Source: Sphingomonas panacisoli (GTDB lineage: Bacteria > Pseudomonadota > Alphaproteobacteria > Sphingomonadales > Sphingomonadaceae). From it: DNA of 64,000 bases. A model generated the notes under the pieces. That model was not told where the DNA came from. It did no database searches and worked only from the letters and a program-made list of their open reading frames with translations. The stretch lies in the NCBI RefSeq assembly GCF_007859635.1, contig NZ_CP042306.1, positions 2,108,001 to 2,172,000 on the forward strand, given 5' to 3'. Both the position numbers and the translations under genes were made by a program. Below are positions 1-9,613 of the stretch, one piece after another. The first letter of the stretch is position 1; every line of letters begins with the position of its first letter.

Positions 1-477
1 GAGACCGGCGACCGCGCACTGATCGATCGCGCGCGTGCCGCCTATCGCAACCAGATCGCGGCAAACCTGCGCGCCGACGGCTCGACCTTCGATTTCGAGG
101 AACGCGACGCGTTGCACTACGTCACCTACGATCTCGAACCGCTGATGATGGCCGCGCTCGCCGCCAACGCGCATGGCGAGGATTGGTATAGCTGGGCCGC
201 GCCGAGCGGGGCCAGCCTGCCGAAATCGCTCGATTGGCTCGCCCAGTTCGCGAACGGCACGCGCACGCATATCGAGTTCGCCAATTCCAAGGTCCAGTTC
301 GACCGCGACCGCGCTGCCGCGGGGCAGGACGAATACGCGCCGCATCCGTGGAAGCCCGAGGCCGCTCTAGACACGTTCTGGACCGCGCGGCTGCTCGATC
401 GGCGGTTCGCGCCATTGGCCAACACGCTCGCCGCGAACGCCAAGCGGCTGCCGGCCGCCTGGCTCACGCTATATTGA
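1..477 (+). CDS. alginate lyase family protein, C-terminal part (cut by window edge)
   Basis: The frame is open from base 1 and ends with TGA at 475-477, giving the last 158 residues of a longer protein. The stretch DGSTFDFEERDALHY (about residues 26-40 of this fragment) followed by a YDLEPL helix is typical of the (alpha/alpha) toroid alginate_lyase family (PF05426), which cleaves uronate polysaccharides in the periplasm. The N-terminal half and any signal peptide lie outside the window, so substrate (alginate or another polyuronate) cannot be settled. A DUF4861 gene follows convergently after 8 bases; such proteins commonly sit in polysaccharide-degradation loci, which fits. The family call is fairly secure, the substrate is not. 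Confidence 0.75.
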   Translation, partial: ETGDRALIDRARAAYRNQIAANLRADGSTFDFEERDALHYVTYDLEPLMMAALAANAHGEDWYSWAAPSGASLPKSLDWLAQFANGTRTHIEFANSKVQFDRDRAAAGQDEYAPHPWKPEAALDTFWTARLLDRRFAPLANTLAANAKRLPAAWLTLY

Positions 478-485
478 AGTAAGCG

Positions 486-1427
486 TCACCGGCGCGGGTC
501 GAAGTCCGGCTGTTGTGCATTCACATAGGCTTGCCATTCGGCCTTGGTGTGGAAATCGAGCCCTCTGCTCCACGCCCCGCCGGTATAATAGACGAACGGC
601 TTGCCCGGTGTGACGCGCACCAGCACCAGGTAGTTGTCGAAATCCTGCGTGAACCCGACGATCGCTGCGGGATCGACCATGACCGCGACGCCCATCGCGC
701 CCTTGTCGGGCTCCTCGCCGCTCCACCACGTCATCCGACCGCGCGCGCGATCGGTCACTAAGGTCCCGATGTCGGTAAGCGATACGGCATGCTTGTTGAT
801 GCCGATCCCGACGATCAGTTCGCCGGGGCGGCTCGACGTCATCGTCGAGACCATCCGGGTGAAGTTCATCCCCACCGGCAGCGTGAAGCGCCGCGTCTCG
901 GTCACCGTCCGCGCCGTATCGACCGGCCAAGCCGCGTAGTTGACGTCGAACGACGCGACGTCCGGCCCGTTCTTGAGGATGCGATAGCTGCGATAGTTGC
1001 GCGATACCCAGAGCTTGTTGTCATACCAGATGCCGAGCCCGCCGCCGCCGCGCGACGTGCCGACTTCGAAGAAATCGAGCCCTTCGCCATGATAGCGATG
1101 CTGGTCGCCGCCGTGTAGCTGGCGCTCCATGAACGGCCAGCGCACGTTCTTCCCCCAGACGTCGATGCCCGACGACGATGGCGGTTGCTCCTTTTCGAGC
1201 GCACGGCCGTAAATGCGATGCGCGATGCGGTCGTTTTCGAACAGCAGATCGTCGAACCGATACGGCGCCAGCGCGACGGTCGCGCGCGGGGCGCGGGCGG
1301 CGCCGACCGGTGCGGGTAGCGGATCCACGACAGCGGGCATGGCAGGCGTGGCGCTGTCTTGCGAACGAACTGGACTGCCAATCGCGGCCAACAGAAGCGA
1401 GAATGTCACTAGGTTGATGCGCTTCAC
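486..1427 (-). CDS. DUF4861 domain-containing secreted protein
   Basis: A 313-residue protein with an N-terminal signal peptide (about residues 1-22, cleavage near SPVRSQ) followed by one domain matching the DUF4861 family, which is found beside polysaccharide lyases and uronate-utilisation genes. Visible features are the WGKNVRWPFMERQLHGGD and HGEGLDFFEVG segments and aromatic-rich beta strands. A longer open frame runs to 2345, but GTG at 1427 is chosen because GGAGG lies 5 bases upstream on the minus strand and the signal peptide begins there. It converges on the alginate-lyase gene. A perfect palindrome 44 bases upstream (1471-1483) may be its operator. Biochemical function is unknown. 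Confidence 0.7.
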   Translation of the reverse strand: MKRINLVTFSLLLAAIGSPVRSQDSATPAMPAVVDPLPAPVGAARAPRATVALAPYRFDDLLFENDRIAHRIYGRALEKEQPPSSSGIDVWGKNVRWPFMERQLHGGDQHRYHGEGLDFFEVGTSRGGGGLGIWYDNKLWVSRNYRSYRILKNGPDVASFDVNYAAWPVDTARTVTETRRFTLPVGMNFTRMVSTMTSSRPGELIVGIGINKHAVSLTDIGTLVTDRARGRMTWWSGEEPDKGAMGVAVMVDPAAIVGFTQDFDNYLVLVRVTPGKPFVYYTGGAWSRGLDFHTKAEWQAYVNAQQPDFDPRR

Positions 1428-1470
1428 CGCTGCCTCCACGAACCTGTCGCTCGCGGCTAGCAGATGCATT

Positions 1471-1483
1471 GTTGTAATACAAC
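1471..1483. promoter_or_regulatory. 13-bp palindrome, possible GntR/FadR-type operator
   Basis: The sequence GTTGTAATACAAC has two 6-base arms with a 1-base centre, lying 44-56 bases upstream of the DUF4861 start. Operators of FadR-subfamily GntR regulators of uronate catabolism have this general form (TTGTAnnACAA-like). The regulator gene is not in the window, so binding is inferred from form and context only. Confidence 0.4.
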
Positions 1484-1609
1484 TTTTGGCGATAGCGCAA
1501 AACGGCAGCATGGTGGTCGCGCGATCTGCGGCTGAGGCATTGGGTAGCCGATAACTGCCGTCCTTCTTGCGGCTCATCCAGCTACCAGAGAGGGTTACAC
1601 TGTGCCGGC

Positions 1610-2155
1610 CTAGCGACCCGTTAGGTCGCCCGCGCTGTCGATATCGACCAATTCTGCACCCTTGGCGGCGACTGTATCTGCATCGGTCAACAACGTCCTG
1701 GCGCCGGCGTCTCCTGTCAGACTTTCTAGCCGCTCGAACCAGTCCCTCCCGAACAATGCTGGCGGCATGCGCTGGGTGCCGCTGCTGGATGCGATGACGC
1801 TGGCGGCACCACGATGGCGTGCCAACAGAGCCGCGAAATGTTCCAGAGGGACGAATGGCATATCGGCCAGTGCCACAAGTACGGCGTCCGCGCCCATCTG
1901 ACAGGCCGACCGCACGCCCAGTGCGAGCGAATGCCCCATGCCGATTTCGGGCTGATAGTTGATCACCCTCGTAAAGTCCGGCCAGTCGAGCGAGTTTTGT
2001 CGGGTGACGACGATCCGGTGATCGAGCGGCAACGCCGACAACGTCCGCGCCGCGTGCAGCCCCAGCGGCATGCCATCGAGTAGCATCTGTAGCTTGTCCT
2101 CGTCGCCGAACCGACGCGAAAGGCCGGCGGCGAGCAGGACGGCGGCGACGCTCAT
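1610..2155 (-). CDS. MocA-like molybdenum cofactor nucleotidyltransferase
   Basis: A 181-residue nucleotidyltransferase of the MobA/MocA family. The nucleotide-binding loop LLAAGLSRRFG is at residues 7-17 with the downstream lysine K21, and the ADMPF motif at 97-101 carries the metal-binding aspartate. MocA makes molybdopterin cytosine dinucleotide, the cofactor form used by aldehyde oxidoreductases, which matches the PaoABC-type enzyme encoded divergently at 3199-6988. The start at 2155 is chosen because its ATG overlaps the stop of the XdhC gene (ATGA, 2152-2155), so the two are translationally coupled; an in-frame ATG at 2173 is less likely. Specificity for CTP is inferred from context. 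Confidence 0.8.
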   Translation of the reverse strand: MSVAAVLLAAGLSRRFGDEDKLQMLLDGMPLGLHAARTLSALPLDHRIVVTRQNSLDWPDFTRVINYQPEIGMGHSLALGVRSACQMGADAVLVALADMPFVPLEHFAALLARHRGAASVIASSSGTQRMPPALFGRDWFERLESLTGDAGARTLLTDADTVAAKGAELVDIDSAGDLTGR

Positions 2156-3078
2156 GCGGCCTGGCGGTGCCACGCCGCGACCATCCCGGCGGCCACGGAC
2201 AGCGCGATCTCCGCCGCGCCGATCGCGCCAATATCGATTCCAGCCGGCCCCTCGATCCGGTCGAGGTCGGCCGCCGCGACGCCCGCCGCCGCCAGCCGCT
2301 CGCGCCGCGCGGCATGGCTACGCCGCGACCCCAACGCCGCGACATAGCCGGTGGGATGCGCCAGCGCGGCGATCAGCGCGGGGTCGTCGATCTTGGGATC
2401 GTGGCTGAGAGTGACGACCGCGCTCGCCATATCGGGCTTGCCCGCCGTGATCGCCTCGTCGGGCCAGCGATCGTCGAGCGCGGTGTCGGGAAAGCGCTGT
2501 TCGGTCAGAAAGCGTCCGCGCGGATCGATCACCACCGGCACGATATCGAGGCTGCGCGCGATCGCCGCCAGGCTCTGCGCGATCTGCACCGCGCCGACGA
2601 TGAACAGCCGCCGCTGCGGCGTGTAGCGATTGACGAACGCGTCGCCATCGTCGGACGCGGCGACCGTGCTTTCGCCCGTCGCCAGATCGGTCGCGATGGC
2701 GATCGTCCGTCCCTCCGCCCGACCCGCGACGATCTGGTCGAGCAAGGCCGGCGCAAATCCGCCCGTAGCGACCGGTTGCACCATCACCTCAATCGTCCCG
2801 CCGCACGGCAATCCGGCGTCGAACGCCGACGCGTCGGACACGCCGTAGCTGCGCCGCTCGAACCGACCACTCGCGATCACCTCGCCCGCCAGCGCCAGCA
2901 CATCGCCCTCGACGCAGCCGCCCGACACCGACCCGGCGAAGCGCCCGTCGCCATGGACGAGCATGTGGCTGCCGCGCGGGCGCGGCGCCGATCCCCAGGT
3001 CGATACCACCGTCGCCAGCGCCATCGGACCCCCGCGCCACTCCCGATACGCCGCCAGAACGCTGTGATGATCCTGCAT
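2152..3078 (-). CDS. XdhC family protein (molybdenum cofactor insertion)
   Basis: A 308-residue XdhC/CoxI-type protein that binds molybdenum cofactor, protects it during sulfuration and delivers it to an apo-oxidoreductase in the cytoplasm. The N-terminal XdhC motif (ALATVVSTWGSAPRPRGS) and SGGCVEGDV are clear, and the C-terminal half has the Rossmann-like XdhC_C domain with LGSRRSHAARRERL. Upstream in-frame starts exist at 3126 and 3327. 3078 is preferred because family proteins normally begin shortly before the ALATVV strand; no strong Shine-Dalgarno separates the options. It is transcribed away from paoABC and overlaps mocA by 4 bases, and is probably the PaoD-like chaperone of that enzyme. 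Confidence 0.8.
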   Translation of the reverse strand: MQDHHSVLAAYREWRGGPMALATVVSTWGSAPRPRGSHMLVHGDGRFAGSVSGGCVEGDVLALAGEVIASGRFERRSYGVSDASAFDAGLPCGGTIEVMVQPVATGGFAPALLDQIVAGRAEGRTIAIATDLATGESTVAASDDGDAFVNRYTPQRRLFIVGAVQIAQSLAAIARSLDIVPVVIDPRGRFLTEQRFPDTALDDRWPDEAITAGKPDMASAVVTLSHDPKIDDPALIAALAHPTGYVAALGSRRSHAARRERLAAAGVAAADLDRIEGPAGIDIGAIGAAEIALSVAAGMVAAWHRQAA

Positions 3079-3198
3079 GAGCCAACGATAAGCGGCGTGG
3101 AACGAACCCGCCAGCGATGCTTTCATCGATAGGGCTTGGTGGCGCGCCGGTGACGCTGCTACGCTGATGGAAACAGGCAGGACAAGGAGCGCGTCGCC

Positions 3199-3837
3199 AT
3201 GGACGTTTCCACCGATCCCCATCCCTCGCGTCGCGAGATGCTGGCCGGCGCCGCCGCGGTCACCGTGGCGACTTCCGTCGTCGCGAACCCTGCCGAAGCG
3301 AAGGTGAACATGTCCCCACCGGTACATACCGAAAAAGTGTCGTTCACGGTGAACGGCAAACCGCGCTCGCTAACGCTCGACACGCGCACGACCCTGCTGG
3401 ATGCGTTGCGCGAGCATCTCGACCTGACAGGCACCAAGAAGGGCTGCGACCACGGCCAGTGCGGGGCGTGCACCGTGCTGGTCGATGGGGTGCGGATCAA
3501 TTCGTGCTTGACGCTCGCGGTGATGCACGACGGCGACAAAATCACGACGATCGAGGGGCTCGGCACGCCCGGCAAGCTCCACCCGATGCAGGCCGCGTTC
3601 GTCCGCCACGACGGCTATCAGTGCGGCTATTGCACGCCGGGCCAGATCTGTTCGGCGGTGGCGGTGCTCGACGAAATCAAGCGCGGCATTCCCAGCCACG
3701 TATCCGCCAGCCTGACCGAGCCGCCCAAAGCGACCAACATGGAAATGCGCGAGCGGATGAGCGGCAATATCTGTCGCTGCGGCGCCTATTCGAACATCGC
3801 CGAGGCGATGGCCGACGTCGCGGGAGGGGCGGCATGA
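3199..3837 (+). CDS. paoA: periplasmic aldehyde oxidoreductase, 2Fe-2S subunit (PaoA-like)
   Basis: A 212-residue iron-sulfur subunit of the xanthine oxidase family. It begins with a Tat-type signal (SRREMLAGA, residues 10-18), so the assembled enzyme should be exported folded to the periplasm. The plant-type 2Fe-2S domain shows Cys83, Cys88, Cys91 and Cys103, and the helical second cluster shows Cys142, Cys145, Cys192 and Cys194, so both clusters are complete. ATG at 3199 has AAGGAG upstream. The stop overlaps the start of the FAD subunit (ATGA at 3834-3837). Order and Tat signal match E. coli PaoABC, which oxidises aromatic aldehydes; the real substrate here is inferred. Confidence 0.88.
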   Translation: MDVSTDPHPSRREMLAGAAAVTVATSVVANPAEAKVNMSPPVHTEKVSFTVNGKPRSLTLDTRTTLLDALREHLDLTGTKKGCDHGQCGACTVLVDGVRINSCLTLAVMHDGDKITTIEGLGTPGKLHPMQAAFVRHDGYQCGYCTPGQICSAVAVLDEIKRGIPSHVSASLTEPPKATNMEMRERMSGNICRCGAYSNIAEAMADVAGGAA

Positions 3838-4781
3838 AGGCGTTCAGCTACGAGCGGGCCGCTTCCCCCGCCGCCGCAGCCAAGGCAGCGACAACTCCCG
3901 GCGCAAAGTTCATCGCCGGCGGCACCAACCTGCTCGACCTGATGAAGCTACAGATCGAGGCGCCGACGCATCTGATCGACGTCAACGGCCTGAGCTTCGA
4001 TAAGATCGAAGCGACCCCTGATGGCGGTCTCCGCATCGGCGCGCTGGTCCGCAATACCGCGCTCGCCGCCGATGCGCGCGTGCGACGCGATTACGCCGTG
4101 CTGTCGCGCGCGCTGCTGGCGGGCGCGTCGGGACAATTGCGCAACAAGGCGACGACTGCGGGCAATCTGCTCCAGCGCACGCGCTGCCCGTATTTCTACG
4201 ACACCAACCAGGCGTGCAACAAACGTTCGCCGGGATCGGGCTGTGCGGCGATCGGCGGGTTCAGCCGCCAGCTCGGCGTGATCGGCACCAGCGACGCGTG
4301 CATTGCGACGCATCCCAGCGACATGGCGGTGGCGATGCGCGTGCTCGACGCCGACGTCGAGACGGTCCGCGCCGATGGCACCGCGCGCAAGATCGCGATC
4401 GCCGATTTCTACCGGTTGCCCGGCGATACGCCGCAAGTCGAAACCGCGCTCGAGCGCGGCGAGCTGATCACCGCGGTGACCCTGCCCCGGCCGATCGGCG
4501 GTACGCACATCTACCACAAGGTCCGCGACCGCGCGTCCTACGCCTTCGCGCTGGTGTCGGTCGCGGCGGTGGTCGGCAAGGAAGGCTGCGGCCGCGTCGC
4601 GGTGGGCGGCGTCGCGCCTCGGCCCTGGCGCGTCGAGGCGGCCGAAGCAGCGCTGCCGAGGGGCGCGAAAGCGGTGGCGGGCGAGTTGCTCGCCGGCGCG
4701 CGCCCGACAGCGGATAACAGGTTCAAGCTCACGCTTGTCGAACGAACGCTCGGCAGCGTGCTGGCGGAGGCAAAGGCATGA
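3834..4781 (+). CDS. paoB: periplasmic aldehyde oxidoreductase, FAD subunit (PaoB-like)
   Basis: A 315-residue FAD-binding subunit. The FAD loop [13 protein letters not shown] is at residues 26-38. A cysteine-bearing insertion (RTRCPYFYD then [12 protein letters not shown], with Cys118, Cys128 and Cys137) matches the extra 4Fe-4S cluster loop that distinguishes the PaoB/YagS group from ordinary xanthine dehydrogenase FAD subunits. ATG at 3834 overlaps the paoA stop and its own stop overlaps paoC, so the operon is tightly coupled. The subunit should travel to the periplasm with PaoA's Tat signal, having none of its own. A much longer upstream open frame is only overlap with paoA in another frame. 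Confidence 0.87.
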   Translation: MKAFSYERAASPAAAAKAATTPGAKFIAGGTNLLDLMKLQIEAPTHLIDVNGLSFDKIEATPDGGLRIGALVRNTALAADARVRRDYAVLSRALLAGASGQLRNKATTAGNLLQRTRCPYFYDTNQACNKRSPGSGCAAIGGFSRQLGVIGTSDACIATHPSDMAVAMRVLDADVETVRADGTARKIAIADFYRLPGDTPQVETALERGELITAVTLPRPIGGTHIYHKVRDRASYAFALVSVAAVVGKEGCGRVAVGGVAPRPWRVEAAEAALPRGAKAVAGELLAGARPTADNRFKLTLVERTLGSVLAEAKA

Positions 4782-6988
4782 AATACGATACGCCCGTCGC
4801 CACCAACCCGATCGACCAGCTCAAGATCGTCGGCCGCGCCACCGACCGGATCGAGGGCCCGCTCAAGACCACCGGCACCGCGCCTTATGCGTACGAGTGG
4901 CACGATGTCGTTCCGAATCCCGCCTATGGCTTCGTCGTCGGATCGGCGATCGCCAAGGGCCGGATCGCGTCGATCGACCTCACCGCCGCCAAGGCCGCGC
5001 CAGGCGTGCGCGCGATCGTCACCGCCGACAGCGCCGGCAAGCTCGACAAGGGCAATTTCAACACCGCGCATCTGCTCGGCGGGCCGACGATCGAACATTA
5101 TCACCAGGCGGTCGCTCTGGTCGTCGCCGACACGTTCGAACAGGCGCGCGCCGCCGCTGCCCTGGTTCGCATCGATTATACACGCGACAAGGGCGCGTTC
5201 GATCTCGCCGCGGCGAAGGATACGGCACCACTCGCTCCCGGCGGCGGGTTCAACGGCGATCCCGAGACCAAGGTCGGCGATTTCGTGGGCGCCTTCGCGA
5301 GCGCGCCGGTCACTCTCGACGCGACCTATACAACGCCCGATCACGGCCATGCGATGATGGAGCCGCACGCCAGCACCGCTCTATGGGAAGGCGACAAGCT
5401 GACGATCTACACCTCCAACCAGATGATCGCATGGAGCCGCGGCGACGTCGCCAAGACGCTCGGCCTCAAGAAGGACCAGGTGCGGATCGTGTCGCCCTAT
5501 GTCGGTGGCGGGTTCGGCGGTAAGTTGTTCGTCCGCGCCGACGCGATCCTGGCGGCCTTGGGCGCGAAAGCTGTGGGCAGACCGGTCAAGGTCGCGCTGA
5601 CTCGGCCGATGATGTTCAACAACACGACGCACCGCCCGGCGACGATCCAGCGAATCCGGATCGGCGCGACAAAAGACGGCACGATCACCGCGATCGGGCA
5701 TGAAAGCTGGTCGGGAGACTTACCCAACGGATCGCCCGAGACCGCGGTCGGCCAGACGCGCTTGCTCTATGCCGGCGCCAACCGAATGACCGCGATGCGG
5801 CTCGCGGTCCTCGACCTGCCCGAAGGCAATGCGATGCGCGCGCCGGGCGAGGCGCCCGGGCTGATGGCGCTGGAAATCGCGATGGACGAAATGGCCGAAA
5901 AGCTCGGCATGGATCCCGTCGACTTCCGCATCAAGAACGACACCCAGGTCGATCCCGAAAAGCCGACCCGCCCCTTTTCTCAGCGCCAGTTCGCCAAGTG
6001 CCTGGAACTCGGCGCCGACAAATTCGGCTGGAACAAGCGCAAGGCCAAGCCGGCTACCGTGCGCGACGGGCGCTGGCTGGTCGGGCTCGGCATGGCGGCG
6101 GCGATCCGCAACCACATTCCGTTCAAGTCGGCGGCGCGGGTGCGGCTGGAACGCGACGGGCGGCTGACGGTCGAGACCGACATGACCGATATCGGCACCG
6201 GCAGTTACACGATCATCGCACAGACCGCGGCGGAGACGATGGGCGTGCCGCTCGACCGTGTCGATGTCCGGCTCGGCGACAGCGACTTCCCGGTCGCGTG
6301 CGGATCGGGCGGCCAGTTCGGCGCGGCCAACTCGACCTCGGGCGTCTATGCGGCGTGCGTCAAACTTCGCGAAGCGGTGGCGCAGAAGCTCGGGTTCAAC
6401 ACGACCGATTGCACCTTCGCCGGCGGCAAGGTCCGCGCGGGCAATCGCAGCGTCCCCCTCACCGACGCGTCGAAGGACGGCCCGTTGACCGGCGAGGACG
6501 CGATCGAGTTCGGCGACCTCGACAAGAAATACCAGCAATCGACCTTCGCCGGCCATTTCGTCGAGGCCGCCGTCGACGCGGCGACCGGCGAAATCCGCGT
6601 GCGGCGGATGCTGGCGGTGTGCGCCGCCGGGCGCATCCTCAACCCAAAGGCAGCGCGCAGCCAGGTGATCGGGGCGATGACGATGGGGCTCGGCGCGGCG
6701 CTGATGGAGGAACTCGCGGTCGACAAGCGCTTTGGCTTCTTCGTCAACCACGACCTCGCCGGTTACGAAGTCCCGGTCCATGCCGACGTTCCGCACCAGG
6801 AGGTGATCTTCCTCGACGAGGAGGATTCGATCGCGTCGCCTATGAAGGCGAAGGGCGTCGGCGAACTCGGGCTGTGCGGGGTCGGCGCGGCCGTGGCCAA
6901 TGCCGTCTACAACGCGACCGGCGTGCGCGTGCGCGACTATCCGGTCACCCTGGACAAATACCTAGACAATCTGCCTCCGACTGCCTGA
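4778..6988 (+). CDS. paoC: periplasmic aldehyde oxidoreductase, molybdenum-binding subunit (PaoC-like)
   Basis: A 736-residue large subunit that carries the molybdenum cofactor and the active site. GGGFGGK (about residues 242-248) is the pyranopterin-binding loop, and KGVGELG near residue 691 carries the catalytic glutamate of the family. The length is typical. The start overlaps the paoB stop by 4 bases. The expected function is hydroxylation of aldehydes to acids in the periplasm with electrons leaving through FeS and FAD. No terminator is evident after 6988; the next gene runs in the opposite direction. Regulation is not visible beyond the shared 120-base divergent region with the XdhC gene. 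Confidence 0.88.
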   Translation: MKYDTPVATNPIDQLKIVGRATDRIEGPLKTTGTAPYAYEWHDVVPNPAYGFVVGSAIAKGRIASIDLTAAKAAPGVRAIVTADSAGKLDKGNFNTAHLLGGPTIEHYHQAVALVVADTFEQARAAAALVRIDYTRDKGAFDLAAAKDTAPLAPGGGFNGDPETKVGDFVGAFASAPVTLDATYTTPDHGHAMMEPHASTALWEGDKLTIYTSNQMIAWSRGDVAKTLGLKKDQVRIVSPYVGGGFGGKLFVRADAILAALGAKAVGRPVKVALTRPMMFNNTTHRPATIQRIRIGATKDGTITAIGHESWSGDLPNGSPETAVGQTRLLYAGANRMTAMRLAVLDLPEGNAMRAPGEAPGLMALEIAMDEMAEKLGMDPVDFRIKNDTQVDPEKPTRPFSQRQFAKCLELGADKFGWNKRKAKPATVRDGRWLVGLGMAAAIRNHIPFKSAARVRLERDGRLTVETDMTDIGTGSYTIIAQTAAETMGVPLDRVDVRLGDSDFPVACGSGGQFGAANSTSGVYAACVKLREAVAQKLGFNTTDCTFAGGKVRAGNRSVPLTDASKDGPLTGEDAIEFGDLDKKYQQSTFAGHFVEAAVDAATGEIRVRRMLAVCAAGRILNPKAARSQVIGAMTMGLGAALMEELAVDKRFGFFVNHDLAGYEVPVHADVPHQEVIFLDEEDSIASPMKAKGVGELGLCGVGAAVANAVYNATGVRVRDYPVTLDKYLDNLPPTA

Positions 6989-7110
6989 CACAACGACCGC
7001 TTTCGGCAACCCGATAAAGCCCGTGGAGCGACTGACTATGGGGTGCGTTTCGGACCTTACGACGAGGTCTCTTCGCACGCTGTCTGACGGGCATGGGGCC
7101 AGACCTCGCC

Positions 7111-7926
7111 TCAAGCCGTCGCCGGCTGTGCCGCCCTTCGCCCCGCCTGGGCATTCCAACCAATGAGCACTGTAACTACCCCCGCTCCGAACCCGAGCGC
7201 CAGAGGAACGGTAAGGGGTAGCGAGCCAATCGCCTCAAACGCTCCGTGCCAAACGTCACCGGTCGCCAGCGTTTCGAAGCTCACAATCTGAGCGACCACT
7301 ACACCGAATGCGACTGCCCACGGACGGCCAGCCGATCGATTCCACCGCCATAACCATAGCGCGATGCCGCCAGCGATAAGGTTGGCCAGCTGCGCTCCTA
7401 GTCCAAACACAGGAAAGTCTTGTGGACCATGGATGACGAGCCCTGGCACGGTCTGATTGATCACGCGGCCTAATACCGGGCTGACCAGCGGCAACGCAGT
7501 CGATAACATGTAAGCGGCGTGTAGGCGCACGTTACGACGGTGCCGAAGCGCCATGCCTGCCGCGTACAACACAGCGCCAAATGCGAGCAGATCCAAGAGG
7601 CCGAGACGAGCACCCCACAAAGCGTAGAACGGATCCCCATCGACTGTGCTGGCGGCCATCGAGTGAATGACACCCATCGCGCCAGCGCCAAACAATGGGA
7701 TGGCCACAAACGTAGCCCGCCCCAAGATCCGATGCGCGACGAATTGGCGTCGATCTACGGTCCAACTTTGCGCAAGAAGTAGAAGCATCCACAGCGAAGC
7801 GGTGAGGCCGTGAATATGAAACCCAGCGGGGGCGCGGGCAAATATTCCGAAATAACTGCGCCAGAACGCGAACACGGTCGCTGCGATCAGCGCAACGATA
7901 AACAGCCAAGCGCGACGATACGGCAT
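7111..7926 (-). CDS. polytopic membrane protein, unknown function
   Basis: A 271-residue protein with about seven hydrophobic segments. It starts MPYRRAWLF followed at once by a membrane helix. Histidines recur near membrane borders (GFHIHGLTASLW, VAHRILGRA, VRLHAAYMLST), a pattern seen in haem-binding or DUF2306-like proteins, but no definite family is recognised. GC content is slightly lower than its neighbours. It stands alone between paoC and a glycosyltransferase, transcribed toward paoC. No function is proposed. Confidence 0.6.
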   Translation of the reverse strand: MPYRRAWLFIVALIAATVFAFWRSYFGIFARAPAGFHIHGLTASLWMLLLLAQSWTVDRRQFVAHRILGRATFVAIPLFGAGAMGVIHSMAASTVDGDPFYALWGARLGLLDLLAFGAVLYAAGMALRHRRNVRLHAAYMLSTALPLVSPVLGRVINQTVPGLVIHGPQDFPVFGLGAQLANLIAGGIALWLWRWNRSAGRPWAVAFGVVVAQIVSFETLATGDVWHGAFEAIGSLPLTVPLALGFGAGVVTVLIGWNAQAGRRAAQPATA

Positions 7927-8265
7927 GCTTCCCCCAAACCACCTTTCGCGATCGCTATAATTTAAGCGTGATGATGTCTATCGACGAGACTGTTCGCTCT
8001 GCAAGGCAACGCCGCCTTGAAAAGGCAACGCCGCTTGCCTTGGACACCGTGAGATCCGAATCATTCACAATCGAACGGCTGGCATTTCACGACGAATCTC
8101 CACTTCATCGTTTAGACAATCGAAAGCGCAAAAGTCGTAACATGCAAAGTATGACACGAGCGACGACGCGCAGCGATGCTGATTTGCTCGCCACAAAGGA
8201 ACGGCTATCTATACCGACCTTCGTCGGCGATATCGATGAATATCCGCCTTTCGGGACGACGTAGA
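7927..8265. other. intergenic stretch without a convincing gene
   Basis: These 339 bases separate the start of the membrane protein from the stop of the glycosyltransferase. A 98-codon plus-strand open frame (7968-8264) has no Shine-Dalgarno, no recognisable domain and runs into the glycosyltransferase end, so it is not called. The stretch holds the 13-base direct repeat listed separately and probably the promoter of the membrane protein. Confidence 0.5.
8003..8034. repeat. 13-bp direct repeat
   Basis: AAGGCAACGCCGC occurs at 8003-8015 and again at 8022-8034 (19-base period), flanked by GCAAG and CTTGC so that the unit also forms an inverted pair. It lies 76-107 bases upstream of the membrane protein start at 7926. 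It may be a regulator site or a simple duplication. Confidence 0.5.
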
Positions 8266-9432
8266 TCAGGCAGCAAGCCGCACGGGCTCCGCAGCGGCGC
8301 AATACAGGCGGAAAAGTTCCGCAAAGTGATCGTCCATAGTTCGGATCGGCAGAGTTTCCCGAGAGTTATTTTCCATGCCAGCGCGTCCGGCGAAAGTAAT
8401 CATAGCATCACGCAGAGCACCCACGTTCGCAGCGCGATATCGCAGGTTCGGCGCGCCATCACCGTGATCGGAAGCGCCGCCGCGGTCCGGAACTATGACG
8501 GGCAGGCCACTGGCACGCGCCTCTGCTGCCACCATGCAGAAAGTTTCGGCTTCACAACCATGGATCAGTACATCGCTACTCGCCAGTATCGTTGCGAGAA
8601 TTGATCGGTCGCGAATTTTTGCCCCCACCACGACATGTGGAGAACCGGAAGCGGCAGCGATCAGCGCGCTCCGGCTCCGTCCCTCGCCGACGAGCAGCAA
8701 TCCGATCGGCTTGACGGTACTTGCCGAAATCGCCGCCTCGATAACCATCGCCCAACGCTTCTCAGGTGAATATCGACCGACGCCCAACATCAGCATCGCG
8801 TTGGAGCGCAGCCCACAAAGTTCGAGCGTTCGCCGTCGCACGGCGAGGTCGCGACGCGTCGGCGAAAACAAACCATCCTGCACCCCCATTCGCACCGTTC
8901 GTGCGCCATGGACGCCGCCTTGTCGCAGCCGGTGCGTCAGCTGGTCGCTCGCGCAGATCACGGCGTCGAACTGCGCATCGAGCTGGCGCAAGTGCCGCCA
9001 GAAGCGGTCGAACCCGCGATCGATCGTCGCGATGCCCGCGACGCCGCCGAACCAGCGATACGCATATGCCGACAGCGGGTCGCAATGCATGACGAGCGCA
9101 CGCGTGGCCGAGCCCTGCCACCGGCCCACCATCGAAGCGCTCGACCAGGGAGACGAAGCTTCGACGACGTCGGGCCGCCACATCGACAACGTCCGGTGTA
9201 ATTTCTCCTCGTCGGCAAAATAACGATAGCGGCGGTCGAGCGGAAAACGCGGCGACGCGATCGTGGCGACGATCGCGCCCGGTCGATGTTCGATCACCGA
9301 ATCGGTGGCGCCAGGCGCGATCACGATGGTTTCGTGACCCAAGCGCGGCGCGATCGCCAACTTGCGATCGATATAGGTTTTCACTCCTCCGCCGGCCGGC
9401 GTGTAAAAAGCGCAGACGTCCACTATTCTCAT
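8266..9432 (-). CDS. glycosyltransferase (GT4 family, group 1)
   Basis: A 388-residue retaining glycosyltransferase with GT-B fold. The N-terminal lobe begins MRIVDVCAFYTPAGGGVKTY, with the glycine-rich loop that contacts the sugar donor. The C-terminal lobe has VGRYSPEKRW, VGEGRSRSALI and HGCEAETFCMVAAEARASG, the last containing the EX7E-like pair that binds the nucleotide sugar. ATG at 9432 is chosen over an upstream open frame because the fold starts exactly there. It probably acts at the cytoplasmic face on an envelope glycan or glycolipid. It is divergent from the ECF sigma gene, and the deacetylase-like and membrane genes at 13480-15219 may belong to the same envelope function. Confidence 0.78.
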   Translation of the reverse strand: MRIVDVCAFYTPAGGGVKTYIDRKLAIAPRLGHETIVIAPGATDSVIEHRPGAIVATIASPRFPLDRRYRYFADEEKLHRTLSMWRPDVVEASSPWSSASMVGRWQGSATRALVMHCDPLSAYAYRWFGGVAGIATIDRGFDRFWRHLRQLDAQFDAVICASDQLTHRLRQGGVHGARTVRMGVQDGLFSPTRRDLAVRRRTLELCGLRSNAMLMLGVGRYSPEKRWAMVIEAAISASTVKPIGLLLVGEGRSRSALIAAASGSPHVVVGAKIRDRSILATILASSDVLIHGCEAETFCMVAAEARASGLPVIVPDRGGASDHGDGAPNLRYRAANVGALRDAMITFAGRAGMENNSRETLPIRTMDDHFAELFRLYCAAAEPVRLAA

Positions 9433-9613
9433 CGATGTCTTCCCGATCCGGCGACAATTTTTCGCTCTACTGCGACGACGGAGCGTCCGGGCAAAACCGC
9501 AGCATTTTCGCGAAAATCCTACGTACCGGCCTATTGCGCAGGCATACGGGTCGAGGCACAGGCGCACTTCAAACCTGTCGGGATTCGATGCCGTTACAGA
9601 TCAGCTTTCCGGA

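Noticed and set aside
7968..8264. 98-codon plus-strand open frame in the gap before the glycosyltransferase
   Set aside because: No ribosome binding site, no domain, and ends against the convergent gene; contains a direct repeat.
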